A DNA stretch of 13,127 bases from NCBI GenBank assembly GCA_024645305.1, contig JAHEFU010000042.1, positions 1 through 13,127 on the forward strand, read 5' to 3'. How positions within the stretch are numbered: the first letter of the stretch is position 1; each line of letters starts with the position of its first letter. Source of the stretch: Planctomycetales bacterium (lineage in GTDB: Bacteria > 4484-113 > JAFGCY01). The notes under the pieces were generated by a model. It searched no databases. It was not told the DNA's origin and saw only the letters and a program-made list of their open reading frames with translations. The translations under genes and the position numbers were made by a program. Shown here in pieces: positions 6,387 through 12,977 of the stretch.

Positions 6387-9300
6387 TTATGCGCCCTTCT
6401 GGTCCACCATCTTGCGCGCATCGCGCATGTTGACATCCAAGAGGTTGCTCACGCCGCGCGGGCGGCCCACCACGCCGACAAGTTTGTCAGCGCATTCCAT
6501 CGTCTTCTTGTTATGGGTCACGACGATGAACTGCTCATCCTCGGAGTAATGCCGGATCAGCTTGGCGAAGCGCTCCACGTTGGCATCATCGAGCGCGGCA
6601 TCCGCCTCGTCCAGTACGCAGAAGCCGGGGCTGCGCACACCGTGCACGGCGAAGAACAGCGCGAGGAAGATCAGCGTGCGCTGACCGCCGGAGAGGCTCC
6701 GGAGGCTGTGGCGGCGGCTGCCGGGCAGCTGCACCTCGACTTCGACGCCGGAGTTGATGATGTCCTCCGGCTCGTCATACTTCAGGCGCGCGAAGCCGCT
6801 GCCGAAGAGCACGAGGAAGATGTCATTGAAGCGCTTCTCGATGCGCTTGAGGCTCTTCCTATACTTGACCTCCGTCGTGCGGTCGAGGTCGTTGACAAGC
6901 TGGCTCAGGTCGGCCACGGCCTTCTCCAGTTCCCGCGCCTGGCTATCGAGGAAGTCCAGCCGGCGTGAGTGTTCCTGGTGCTGCTCAATGGACAGCAGGT
7001 TGACAGTGCCGATGCGTTCCAGCAGATCCTGCAGGCGGGCCTTTTCCGCCCGCAGCTTGTTGCGCCCGGCCTCGGCGGCGTCCATGTCCGCCTCCACGGG
7101 GGAGACGGTCAGGCCGGCGTCATTCATGAGCATTGTCAATGTCAGGTTGTGGCGTTCCTCCAGCATGGCCAGCCATTCGCCGATGCGCTCCACAGCCCGC
7201 TCGCGCTGGCTGCCGAGCGTCACCTGCTCCTGTTCCAGGCGGGCCTGGCCGGTGCTCAGTTCGGCAAGCTGCTCCTGCAGTGTACGGGCCTGCTGTTCCA
7301 GGGCCTCGCGCTGCGTTGCCAGAGTTTCCAGTTCTGTGCCGCTCGTGGACAGCTTCTCCTCCAGCGTGCGGGCCTGCTCAGCGGCCTGGGCGGAGGTTTC
7401 CAGGGCCTGGCCGCGTTCCAGTTCGCTGGCCTCGACCCGCTGGCCCAGCTGCATCATGCGCTGGCGCAGGCCGCCGGCCCGGCTGGCAATGTCCTGGCCT
7501 TCCTTCTCCAGGTGGCGTACCTGCTGGTCCGCCAGTTCCTTGCGGGTCAGGGCCTCGGTATGCAGGCCGCGCGCCTCATCCAGTTCCACTTCAGCCTGGC
7601 GGCGCTGCTGCTCCAGTTCATCACTGTGCTGCTGCAGCTGCGACTGCTGCTCCCGCAGCCCGCGCAGCTCGGTCTCGCGCAGGGGCAATTCCTCATGCAG
7701 TTTGGCACGGTCCTGTTCCAGCTGGCGGGTCTGGCTGGCCTGCAGTTCCATTTCCGCGCTGCGCTCACCGATGGAGCTGTGCAGACGGTCGCAAAGCTGC
7801 AGGGCATTGCGCAGCCGCTCCTCGGCGGCGGCCAGCCGCGCATTGGCATCGTCGCGTTCCTGCTGGCGCTTCTGCTGCGCCTTGCGCAGTTCGCCGAGTT
7901 CCGCACTGGATTTCTCCAGGCGGCGGCGGATGTCCTCGATCTGTTCGTCCAGGTAGGCCAGGTCGCTCTGGCGGGCCACCTTGAGGGCCTTTTCCGGTGA
8001 GGGCTGGCCGATGAAGCAGTGGCTGCGGCCCACGAGCATGCTGCCGTCACGCAGCACCACGGCACTGATCGCCTTGTGCTGCTCCAGCAGGCCGTCCGCT
8101 TCCGCGCGGCTGTCCGCCAGCAGTACATCCCCTAGCATGGCCGCCAGGGCGGAGATCACCCGCTGGTCGCCACTGAGCAGGCGCCAGAGGGACTGTGCAT
8201 GGAATTCCCCCGCGTAGCTGCCGGTCAGCAGCAGGGAGTCGGCCTGGGCCTGGGCCAGGATCTCGGCGGCACGTCCCCGGCTGGATAGTTCCGCCACCAG
8301 GGCGTCATCCATATGGGCCAGCAGGCGGGTGAAGGCCGGGCGCAGTTCGTTGCCAAAGGTGATGCTGGTCACGCGCGACAGGCTGCTGCCCAGTTCCGTA
8401 TCCTCCAGCAGGGCGATGGCCCCTTCCTCCTGTCCGGCCTGCTCCGCCAGTTCCGCGATGGTGCGGCGCCGGGAGTTGAGCTCGGCCAGGGTATTGCGCA
8501 GGCCGGCACAGTGCTGGTCAGCGAGGCTGATTTCCTCACGCATATCCAGCAGCGCCTTGTTGTGTTCGTCTATCAGGTCCTTCTGGGCACCGGTTTCCAG
8601 GGCCAGCTGCTCGGCCTGGGTCTGTTCCTGCTCCAGCTCCTGTTTCAATTCCAGCAGGCGCAGGCGGGCTGCCTCCTGCTGGCGCTGGCGTTCCTCGATC
8701 TGGGAGCTGAGCTGGCGCTCGGAACGCTCGATGCTTTCCAGCTGGTTATTGATACGGGCCAGCTGCTGGGCATTTTCGAAGGCTCCCGAGGACAAACGGG
8801 TCTGCTGCTGGCTCAGCTCATTGACCTTCTCCTGGGCCTCGCGCAGGCGCTTGTGGGTCTCCCCGCCGCCTTCGGCCACGGCAGCCTGTTCCTCACGGGC
8901 TGTGGCGATACTGCGGCGCAGGGCTTCCTCATGGGCATCCATTTCGGACAGCTGGTTCTTCAGCTCATCACTGTCATGCTTTGCCCGTTCAATGGCTTCC
9001 TCATGGCTGGACACGGCCTGGCGGGCCACGGCGGCTGCCTGGCGCAGCTGGGCAGCCTGCTCGCGCTGGGATTCCAGGCGGCGGTTGCAGCTTTCCAGCT
9101 CCTGGCGGGCGGCCTCCCGGGCCTGGTCATTCTCGCGGACCAGACGGCGGCGCTCATCCAGCCCGACTTTTGAGCTTTGCAGTTTCCCCTGCAGCTCCCC
9201 TAGTCCGGTTTCGGCGTTGCCCTGCTGTCTCTGGGAAAATTCAACCTCTCGCTTTATTTCATTGAGCTCCACGATACGGAGCTGCTCGCGCACCCGCAGA

Positions 9301-10139
9301 TGCTCTTCAGCCTTGACACGCTGGTCAGCCAGATCTTCAACCAACTGTCTGGTATTTATTCTGATATCCTCCAGCCGATCCAGGTTCTGGCTGGTTTTCT
9401 TGAGCTTCTGCTGGGCCCGGTTCTTCTGCGAAAGGAGCAGGGCTACACCCGTGGCCTCCGCCAGCCACTCGCGCATTTCCTGCGGGGTGCCGAGGATCTT
9501 CTTTTCCACCTCGCCCTGGGACACACTGAAGACTGAGTTGCGCCCCAGGTTGAAGCGGTTGAACAGTTCATCCACGTCCTTCAGGCGCACCTGCTCATCA
9601 TTGATGAAGTAGCCGCCTGTACCATCCCGGAAGACCCGGCGGGTCAGGCTGATGCGGTCGCCGACCCTGATGTCCTGCAGCAGGCGGATGATGCCGGGGG
9701 TGCGGTCCTGCTTCTCCTCCAGCCGTGCGGAGTGGAACACGGTGAGTTGCAGGCCCTGGTAGCCGCCGGACTCGATATCCACCGCCTGGGACCGGGATCC
9801 GCCGTCCTCGCCGATGCCGCTTTGAGCCAGGGCTTCCAGCAGCTCGGCATCCTCGTCCTCGGGCGGGGTGTCATCCACCACCTCGAAGTGCAGGGTGACG
9901 GAGGCGATATTCAGGGGGCGCAGTTGTTCCGTACCGGCGAAGATCAGCCCGGAGAGGTTGTGCGCGCGCAGTTCCTTGCCGCTCTGGGAGCCGAAGGCGA
10001 AGTTGATCGCATCGCTCAGGTTGCTCTTGCCACTGCCGTTGGGGCCGACGATGCAGGTCACGCCGCCGTCCAGTTCCATCAGCGTCTTATGCGGAAAGCT
10101 CTTGAAGCCAAGCAGCTCCAGCTGGGTCAGTCTAAGCAA
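6387..10139 (-). CDS. smc: Chromosome segregation protein SMC
   Basis: SMC is the ATPase of the Smc-ScpAB condensin complex, which organises and separates the chromosome. From a TTG at 10139 it has 1250 residues, near the usual ~1150-1200. The N-terminal head has LELLGFKSF and the Walker A GPNGSGKS at about 32-39, with the Q-loop SVSQGEVEKKIL near 206-216. Long Gln/Glu/Arg coiled coils flank a divergent hinge at about 570-715. The C-terminal head has signature LSGGQ (about 1149-1153), Walker B FCVLDEADAALDD (catalytic E about 1178) and the H-motif THNK (about 1209). TTG is preferred because GGAGG lies six bases upstream and the protein then begins as SMCs usually do. A GTG at 10154 would add five residues without a ribosome binding site. 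Odd points are an acidic insertion at about 88-160 in the head and LSGGQ rather than LSGGE. No scpA or scpB is nearby. Confidence 0.97.
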   Translation of the reverse strand: MLRLTQLELLGFKSFPHKTLMELDGGVTCIVGPNGSGKSNLSDAINFAFGSQSGKELRAHNLSGLIFAGTEQLRPLNIASVTLHFEVVDDTPPEDEDAELLEALAQSGIGEDGGSRSQAVDIESGGYQGLQLTVFHSARLEEKQDRTPGIIRLLQDIRVGDRISLTRRVFRDGTGGYFINDEQVRLKDVDELFNRFNLGRNSVFSVSQGEVEKKILGTPQEMREWLAEATGVALLLSQKNRAQQKLKKTSQNLDRLEDIRINTRQLVEDLADQRVKAEEHLRVREQLRIVELNEIKREVEFSQRQQGNAETGLGELQGKLQSSKVGLDERRRLVRENDQAREAARQELESCNRRLESQREQAAQLRQAAAVARQAVSSHEEAIERAKHDSDELKNQLSEMDAHEEALRRSIATAREEQAAVAEGGGETHKRLREAQEKVNELSQQQTRLSSGAFENAQQLARINNQLESIERSERQLSSQIEERQRQQEAARLRLLELKQELEQEQTQAEQLALETGAQKDLIDEHNKALLDMREEISLADQHCAGLRNTLAELNSRRRTIAELAEQAGQEEGAIALLEDTELGSSLSRVTSITFGNELRPAFTRLLAHMDDALVAELSSRGRAAEILAQAQADSLLLTGSYAGEFHAQSLWRLLSGDQRVISALAAMLGDVLLADSRAEADGLLEQHKAISAVVLRDGSMLVGRSHCFIGQPSPEKALKVARQSDLAYLDEQIEDIRRRLEKSSAELGELRKAQQKRQQERDDANARLAAAEERLRNALQLCDRLHSSIGERSAEMELQASQTRQLEQDRAKLHEELPLRETELRGLREQQSQLQQHSDELEQQRRQAEVELDEARGLHTEALTRKELADQQVRHLEKEGQDIASRAGGLRQRMMQLGQRVEASELERGQALETSAQAAEQARTLEEKLSTSGTELETLATQREALEQQARTLQEQLAELSTGQARLEQEQVTLGSQRERAVERIGEWLAMLEERHNLTLTMLMNDAGLTVSPVEADMDAAEAGRNKLRAEKARLQDLLERIGTVNLLSIEQHQEHSRRLDFLDSQARELEKAVADLSQLVNDLDRTTEVKYRKSLKRIEKRFNDIFLVLFGSGFARLKYDEPEDIINSGVEVEVQLPGSRRHSLRSLSGGQRTLIFLALFFAVHGVRSPGFCVLDEADAALDDANVERFAKLIRHYSEDEQFIVVTHNKKTMECADKLVGVVGRPRGVSNLLDVNMRDARKMVDQKGA

Positions 10140-10191
10140 GGCCGGCCTCCGCACTTGCGGGGCCGAGCATGCGCTTCAGTGCGCTGTTCAT
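10132..10191 (-). CDS. Possible 19-codon upstream ORF overlapping the smc start
   Basis: The minus strand holds ATG at 10191, then MNSALKRMLGPASAEAGLA and TAG at 10134-10132. The last codons run across the proposed TTG start of smc (10139), an 8-base overlap that would allow coupled translation. An AAGAGGTGG sequence lies about 9-11 bases before the ATG, and a perfect TATAAT lies 43 bases before it (10240-10235). The peptide matches nothing I know. It could be a leader peptide, or a chance frame if smc starts further upstream at the GTG at 10154. Confidence 0.3.
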   Translation of the reverse strand: MNSALKRMLGPASAEAGLA

Positions 10192-10234
10192 CCGATTTGC
10201 CACCTCTTCAATTCCACCACGCGGGTGGGACTCA

Positions 10235-10240
10235 ATTATA
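10235..10240 (-). promoter_or_regulatory. -10 box of the smc promoter
   Basis: The minus strand reads CCCCTATAATTGAG, a perfect TATAAT about 95 bases before the smc start. No convincing -35 is visible at 16-18 bases. Transcription would start near 10228 and give a leader holding the 19-codon ORF and the smc ribosome binding site (GGAGG just before TTG 10139). Confidence 0.5.
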
Positions 10241-10378
10241 GGGGAAGCCGGGCTGGCGGTGTGTGGAAAACAGGCCGGCCTGGACACTGAATTCCGGGGT
10301 TTCCTCCGCTGTAGCCGCCACAAGTGCTCGTACTGACTGTGCCAGGAGTCAGCAGTCCCTGCCGGTTTACTCCCGGAG

Positions 10379-10414
10379 AAAAAGGAAAAGCCCGCAGGTT
10401 TCCCTGCAGGCTTT
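10379..10414 (-). terminator. Intrinsic terminator on the minus strand
   Basis: On the minus strand AAAGCCTGCAGG pairs with CCTGCGGGCTTT (12 bp with one T-G pair) around a GAAA tetraloop, followed by TCCTTTTTC. On the plus strand the same position is a C-A mismatch, so the hairpin is better formed in minus-strand RNA. It ends a transcript coming from the gene-free side, not a known gene. Confidence 0.6.
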
Positions 10415-10475
10415 CTTCTTCCTTTAACTTTGCCGGATTCCTTCCGGCCATCTATTCGCTTCCCTCTTCCATCTG
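10379..10475 (-). ncRNA. Candidate GGA-rich small RNA with its own terminator
   Basis: Read on the minus strand, this stretch has GGA motifs at a density unlike its surroundings: GATGGAAGAGGGAAG (about 10473-10459), a hairpin GCCGGA-AGGAA-TCCGGC (10448-10432) with GGA in its loop, AAAGGAAG, and a terminator hairpin with a GAAA loop. A(N)GGA in hairpin loops and linkers is the hallmark of RNAs that titrate CsrA/RsmA. No protein frame explains the terminator, since smc lies further downstream. The 5' end is uncertain. An alternative 71-codon frame starting at 10451 reads through the terminator and looks non-coding. Confidence 0.35.
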
Positions 10476-10518
10476 TCTATGTGAACTGGTAACTAATAGA
10501 TAGCAAATTGCCTGCGAA

Positions 10519-10537
10519 AGTTACACCTAATGTAACT
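10519..10537. promoter_or_regulatory. Operator-like palindrome AGTTACA-N5-TGTAACT
   Basis: This is a perfect 7-bp inverted repeat with a 5-base spacer. It lies about 45-60 bp upstream (on the minus strand) of the GGA-rich candidate RNA. A further GTAACT half-site occurs at 10489-10494. The size and symmetry suit a dimeric regulator. The regulator is unknown. Confidence 0.4.
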
Positions 10538-10558
10538 ATTCTGCAGAAATTCCGATCA

Positions 10559-10581
10559 TTTAATTAAGCGAGCTAATTAAA
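10559..10581. repeat. AT-rich inverted repeat TTTAATTA-N7-TAATTAAA
   Basis: This is a perfect 8-bp inverted repeat with spacer AGCGAGC, 21 bp from the AGTTACA palindrome and in the most AT-rich part of the window. It could be a second regulator site, an UP-type element or a protein-binding site. No gene start follows closely. Confidence 0.35.
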
Positions 10582-10920
10582 ATGAAATTCATCTGTTGAT
10601 ATCCCTGAGGCCATGCTGGGAAGGGATCACAGGTTTTTAGAAAAAATTGTGTCAAGCACGATCCTGCACTTAAACTCTACATTTAAGCTTGATTTAACAC
10701 TTGAAGCGGATATAAAGAAAGGCATCCGGCGATTCAGCCCCTCGGCAGCACGAAACACCAGAGTGTTCGTGAATGCTCCTTCCAGAATCACCGGATACCT
10801 GCTTATCGCTACTGTCCCCAGGTCCCCTTACTGTCTTGAAGACACGGGGAATCCCCTTCCATCCGTTGTTATATCAGACCAGGGCGGAAAATGCAGGTTC
10901 GGGGGTTAACTGGAATTTAA

Positions 10921-10961
10921 TCAGGGATCAGGGACCAGGGATCAGGGATCAGGGACCAGGA
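10921..10961 (+). repeat. 7-bp tandem repeat (TCAGGGA/CCAGGGA) in a 21-bp higher-order pattern
   Basis: Nearly six 7-base units occur in the order TCAGGGA, TCAGGGA, CCAGGGA, then the same three again, the last ending CCAGG. The 21-base trimer is thus duplicated. Read as protein it gives RDQGPGI repeats, but the frame has no support as a gene. Similar GGGATC-type heptamer arrays are known between genes of several bacteria. Confidence 0.85.
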
Positions 10962-11194
10962 ATTGAAGCTGCGCAGCTTGCCTGCGCGTTATGTTCCACT
11001 CCTCTTGCACGATGCATCTTCCAACGTTGCGGAGTTACTACAACCCGACCCGGCGCAATTCATTAGCGCCGCAGCGCCAGACCGAATCCTGTTACCGGCT
11101 CACTGAGCGCTCGCCGGTCTGCCGATAAACCCGAAACAAGTTCCGGTCTTTCGGCACGATGCAACTTCCATCCACATTTCACTTCCACGCGACC

Positions 11195-11215
11195 CAATCC
11201 GGCTTAGCCGGATTG
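11195..11215. repeat. REP-like hairpin CAATCCGGC-TTA-GCCGGATTG
   Basis: This is a perfect 9-bp stem with a 3-base loop. It has no T-tract on either side, so it is not an intrinsic terminator. The form is that of a repetitive extragenic palindrome, but only one copy is in the window. Confidence 0.4.
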
Positions 11216-11262
11216 CAGCGTCAAACCCGCGAATGCTTGCATGAGAGGGCAATAGGAACAAG

Positions 11263-11302
11263 AAAAAAAAAGAGCCCCGAGGAATTGGGGGTTCCCTCGG
11301 GG
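11263..11302 (-). terminator. Strong intrinsic terminator on the minus strand
   Basis: On the minus strand CCCCGA-G-GGAA pairs with TTCC-TCGGGG (10 bp with one bulged G) around a CCCCCAA loop, followed by CTC and nine T. It lies about 210 bases past the stop of the FG-GAP gene, so it ends either that mRNA with a long 3' UTR or a separate RNA made from 11303-11500. Confidence 0.85.
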
Positions 11303-11480
11303 ACTACCGGCTGAAATATAGGAGGTAATCTGATTTCTACAGACTGGTCCGGCTCTGGATCCCTGCACAGCTAGATTCAGGATCCCTCTGCCACACCGGC
11401 CTTGCAAACTGGTGTCGCTTAATAGATAAACCGGACCCGCTGAATGTTACAGGCCTTCAGAAATTTAGCTCCAATTATCT
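11303..11480 (-). ncRNA. Structured segment before a terminator: 3' UTR or small RNA
   Basis: Complementary blocks GGTCCGG and CCGGACC (11345-11351 and 11431-11437) could close a domain of about 93 bases. Inside it is an ACACC/GGTGT stem, and on its 5' side (minus strand) a CTGAA/TTCAG stem (11440-11460). A GATAAT -10-like hexamer lies on the minus strand near 11475. Some pairs are better on the plus strand, so the transcribed strand is inferred only from the terminator. I see no match to tmRNA, SRP RNA, RNase P or a known riboswitch. Confidence 0.3.
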
Positions 11481-11512
11481 AACCGGCTGCGCCTGCGTCC
11501 GATTTAGCGGGT

Positions 11513-12877
11513 TCAGGGATAGCACCAGCTGCCGCTGTGACTGATCAGGATCAGGTAATCCCGGCCCTCGCGTGTAAGTACGGCAGCATCCGCCATAGGT
11601 TTGTCGAACTGCCGGTACTGCCGGGCCCGGCCGTCAATGCCGTAGATCCCGAGGCTGGACAGGGACTCTCCCTCGCCATGAAGTACGACCAGCTCACGTG
11701 CGCCATCCAGGTCCAGATCTGCGGCCAGCACCACGAAGTGCTGCGCGCTGGATTCCCCCGGCGGTACGGCCCCCAGTGGTGGGTCCAGTCTCACGAAGCT
11801 GCCCGTGGCAGGGTTCCACCAGGCCCGGCCCATATCCACAAGTTCGTGGATGCCATCTCCATCCAGGTCAGGCATGCCCGTGATGTTCTCAAAAGGCTGG
11901 GGAGTCTGTACGATGCGCTGTTCCCCGCGCAGGGACATGGCGAGGATCTCATGCGTATCCTCATCGAACAGGATCAGCTCACGGTGACCATCCCCGTTGG
12001 TGTCCGATACTCCCGCAAAATATGTCCGGCGTTTCACCAGCAGGCTGGCAAGCTTCTTTCCCAGCTGGCCGTAGACCAGGAACTTGGTTTGACCTGCGCC
12101 CACCATTTCATCCGTCAGGATGAGCTCCTTGTGGCCATCGCCGTTGACATCAAACACGGGCACGAAATCCGCCCGCCGGTCCGGCTGCCGGCCGTGCAGG
12201 ACCTTCATGGGCTCTCCCAGCTGGTTGAGTACTACCGTGGCATTGGCCGTGTCCAGCCCCTCCCAGAGGTAGTGCGCCACGGCCAGCTCCCGGGGGTCCA
12301 GCTCCAGGACCGGGCAGATCGGCAGCAATTCATCACCGCCGCTGTAGTCGAAATCCCAGGCCAGCCAGCGGCCCCGGTTCTGCATGGCCGGGATCCGGAA
12401 ACGCAGATCCTCATGGCCCGCCGGACCCAGGTAAGCGACAATCCCGGTCTGTCCCCCGGTAAGCTGGTTGCCAAACAGGTACTGCCGGTCGTTGTCATCC
12501 AGCTTGTTGAGCTGTCCCTCCCAGGCCTGCGGCCTGCTGAGGCGTTCCAGCTGGCGGAATTCCAGCGGCTCATCCAGACTGATGTGCTCACCCGCCGGAG
12601 TGCTGGACTGGTTGGGATCATCGCGGTAATCCACGGGCAGGCGCGGGGCGGCATCCGGGGTCTCGCTGCCCGATACCCCGCTCAGCATTTCCGAGATGCT
12701 CAGTTGCAGGTCCGCAAGCCTGTCCGGTTGCCAGAAATACAGGACAGATCCGGCCAGCAGGAAGATCGCCAGTACGCCCATGATGCAGCAGGCCAGCAAA
12801 GGGGAGGCGGTTGTCGTGCGCCTGACCTGACCACCTCCATGTCTGGGCGGCCTGTATCTGTATCCGCTGCCCTGCAT
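11513..12877 (-). CDS. Membrane-anchored FG-GAP/VCBS repeat protein, 454 aa
   Basis: One hydrophobic span at about 25-49 (SPLLACCIMGVLAIFLLAGSVLYFW) follows a basic N-terminus, so the rest is probably outside the cytoplasmic membrane. From about 240 there are four calcium-binding-type FG-GAP/VCBS loops: DVNGDGHKEL (243-252), DTNGDGHREL (292-301), DLDGDGIHEL (337-346) and DLDLDGAREL (387-396). Such repeats form beta-propeller blades as in integrin-alpha-like bacterial proteins, often used for surface binding, but no ligand can be inferred. Residues 100-230 are a unique region. There is no Shine-Dalgarno sequence; TAGAAT ends nine bases before the ATG, so the mRNA may be nearly leaderless. The gene diverges from the one starting at 12978 with 100 bp between them. 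A strong terminator lies about 210 bases downstream. Confidence 0.85.
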   Translation of the reverse strand: MQGSGYRYRPPRHGGGQVRRTTTASPLLACCIMGVLAIFLLAGSVLYFWQPDRLADLQLSISEMLSGVSGSETPDAAPRLPVDYRDDPNQSSTPAGEHISLDEPLEFRQLERLSRPQAWEGQLNKLDDNDRQYLFGNQLTGGQTGIVAYLGPAGHEDLRFRIPAMQNRGRWLAWDFDYSGGDELLPICPVLELDPRELAVAHYLWEGLDTANATVVLNQLGEPMKVLHGRQPDRRADFVPVFDVNGDGHKELILTDEMVGAGQTKFLVYGQLGKKLASLLVKRRTYFAGVSDTNGDGHRELILFDEDTHEILAMSLRGEQRIVQTPQPFENITGMPDLDGDGIHELVDMGRAWWNPATGSFVRLDPPLGAVPPGESSAQHFVVLAADLDLDGARELVVLHGEGESLSSLGIYGIDGRARQYRQFDKPMADAAVLTREGRDYLILISHSGSWCYP

Positions 12878-12892
12878 TGCGGACTGATTCTA
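12878..12892 (-). promoter_or_regulatory. -10 box (TAGAAT) nine bases before the FG-GAP gene
   Basis: On the minus strand TAGAAT (12892-12887) is followed by nine bases and then ATG at 12877, with no ribosome binding site. The same TAGAATCAG string forms the -10 of the zinc-ribbon gene at 2501-2509. The -35 is not clear. Confidence 0.4.
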
Positions 12893-12965
12893 GCGCAACG
12901 GACGGCTGAGGTCTGGCCAGGCTGGCCCTGGCAAGGATCACAGGCAGGGGCTGCGGGGCCTGTAC

Positions 12966-12977
12966 TACAATCGGCGC
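12966..12977 (+). promoter_or_regulatory. -10 box (TACAAT) six bases before a GTG start
   Basis: TACAAT (12966-12971) is followed by CGGCGC and then GTG at 12978. The arrangement matches the TATAAT-N6-ATG at 115-127 and leaves no room for a ribosome binding site, so the transcript is probably leaderless. No good -35 is visible. Confidence 0.4.

Larger units (their letters stand above)
10241..11512. other. Long intergenic region (about 1.27 kb) without a convincing protein gene
   Basis: The open frames here lack good ribosome binding sites or coding-like composition. What can be seen, in order: a CAGGCCGGCCTG palindrome (10271-10282), a minus-strand terminator and GGA hairpin (10379-10448), an AT-rich patch with two perfect inverted repeats (10519-10581), AT-richer sequence to about 10700, a short tandem repeat (10921-10961), and hairpins at 11052-11070, 11094-11118 and 11195-11215. 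Then come a strong minus-strand terminator (11263-11302) and a structured segment to about 11460. The composition changes several times along it, as in a patchwork of old insertions, but no transposase remnant is recognisable. Confidence 0.6.

Noticed and set aside
6513..9612. Several long plus-strand open frames opposite smc
   Set aside because: They are Ser/Arg/Leu/Gln-rich mirror frames of the smc coiled coil, with no motifs. The minus-strand SMC match is unambiguous.
10236..10451. 71-codon minus-strand frame (MAGRNPAKLK...) with an AGAGGGAAG before its ATG
   Set aside because: It reads through an intrinsic terminator and ends in the smc -10 box. The peptide looks random, and the GGA-rich RNA reading explains the purine-rich start better.
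10519..10537. GacA upstream activating site for the candidate RNA
   Set aside because: The known site is TGTAAG-N6-CTTACA. Here the half-sites are in the opposite order and spacing, so the identity is not supported, though it may be an operator for something else.
10613..10909. 98-codon plus-strand open frame in the long intergenic region
   Set aside because: No clear ribosome binding site, no recognisable domain, composition like non-coding DNA, and it overlaps AT-rich sequence full of repeats.
10773..11066. Frame encoding RDQGPGI repeats
   Set aside because: The repeat is a DNA-level heptamer array. The rest of the frame is non-coding in character.
10980..11220. attC site, tRNA or group II intron remnant among the hairpins
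   Set aside because: No attC core pairs, no tRNA T-loop or acceptor pairing and no intron domain V could be recognised.
11319..11383. Strong AGGAGGT on the plus strand as a ribosome binding site
   Set aside because: No ATG, GTG or TTG follows at a suitable distance with an open frame.
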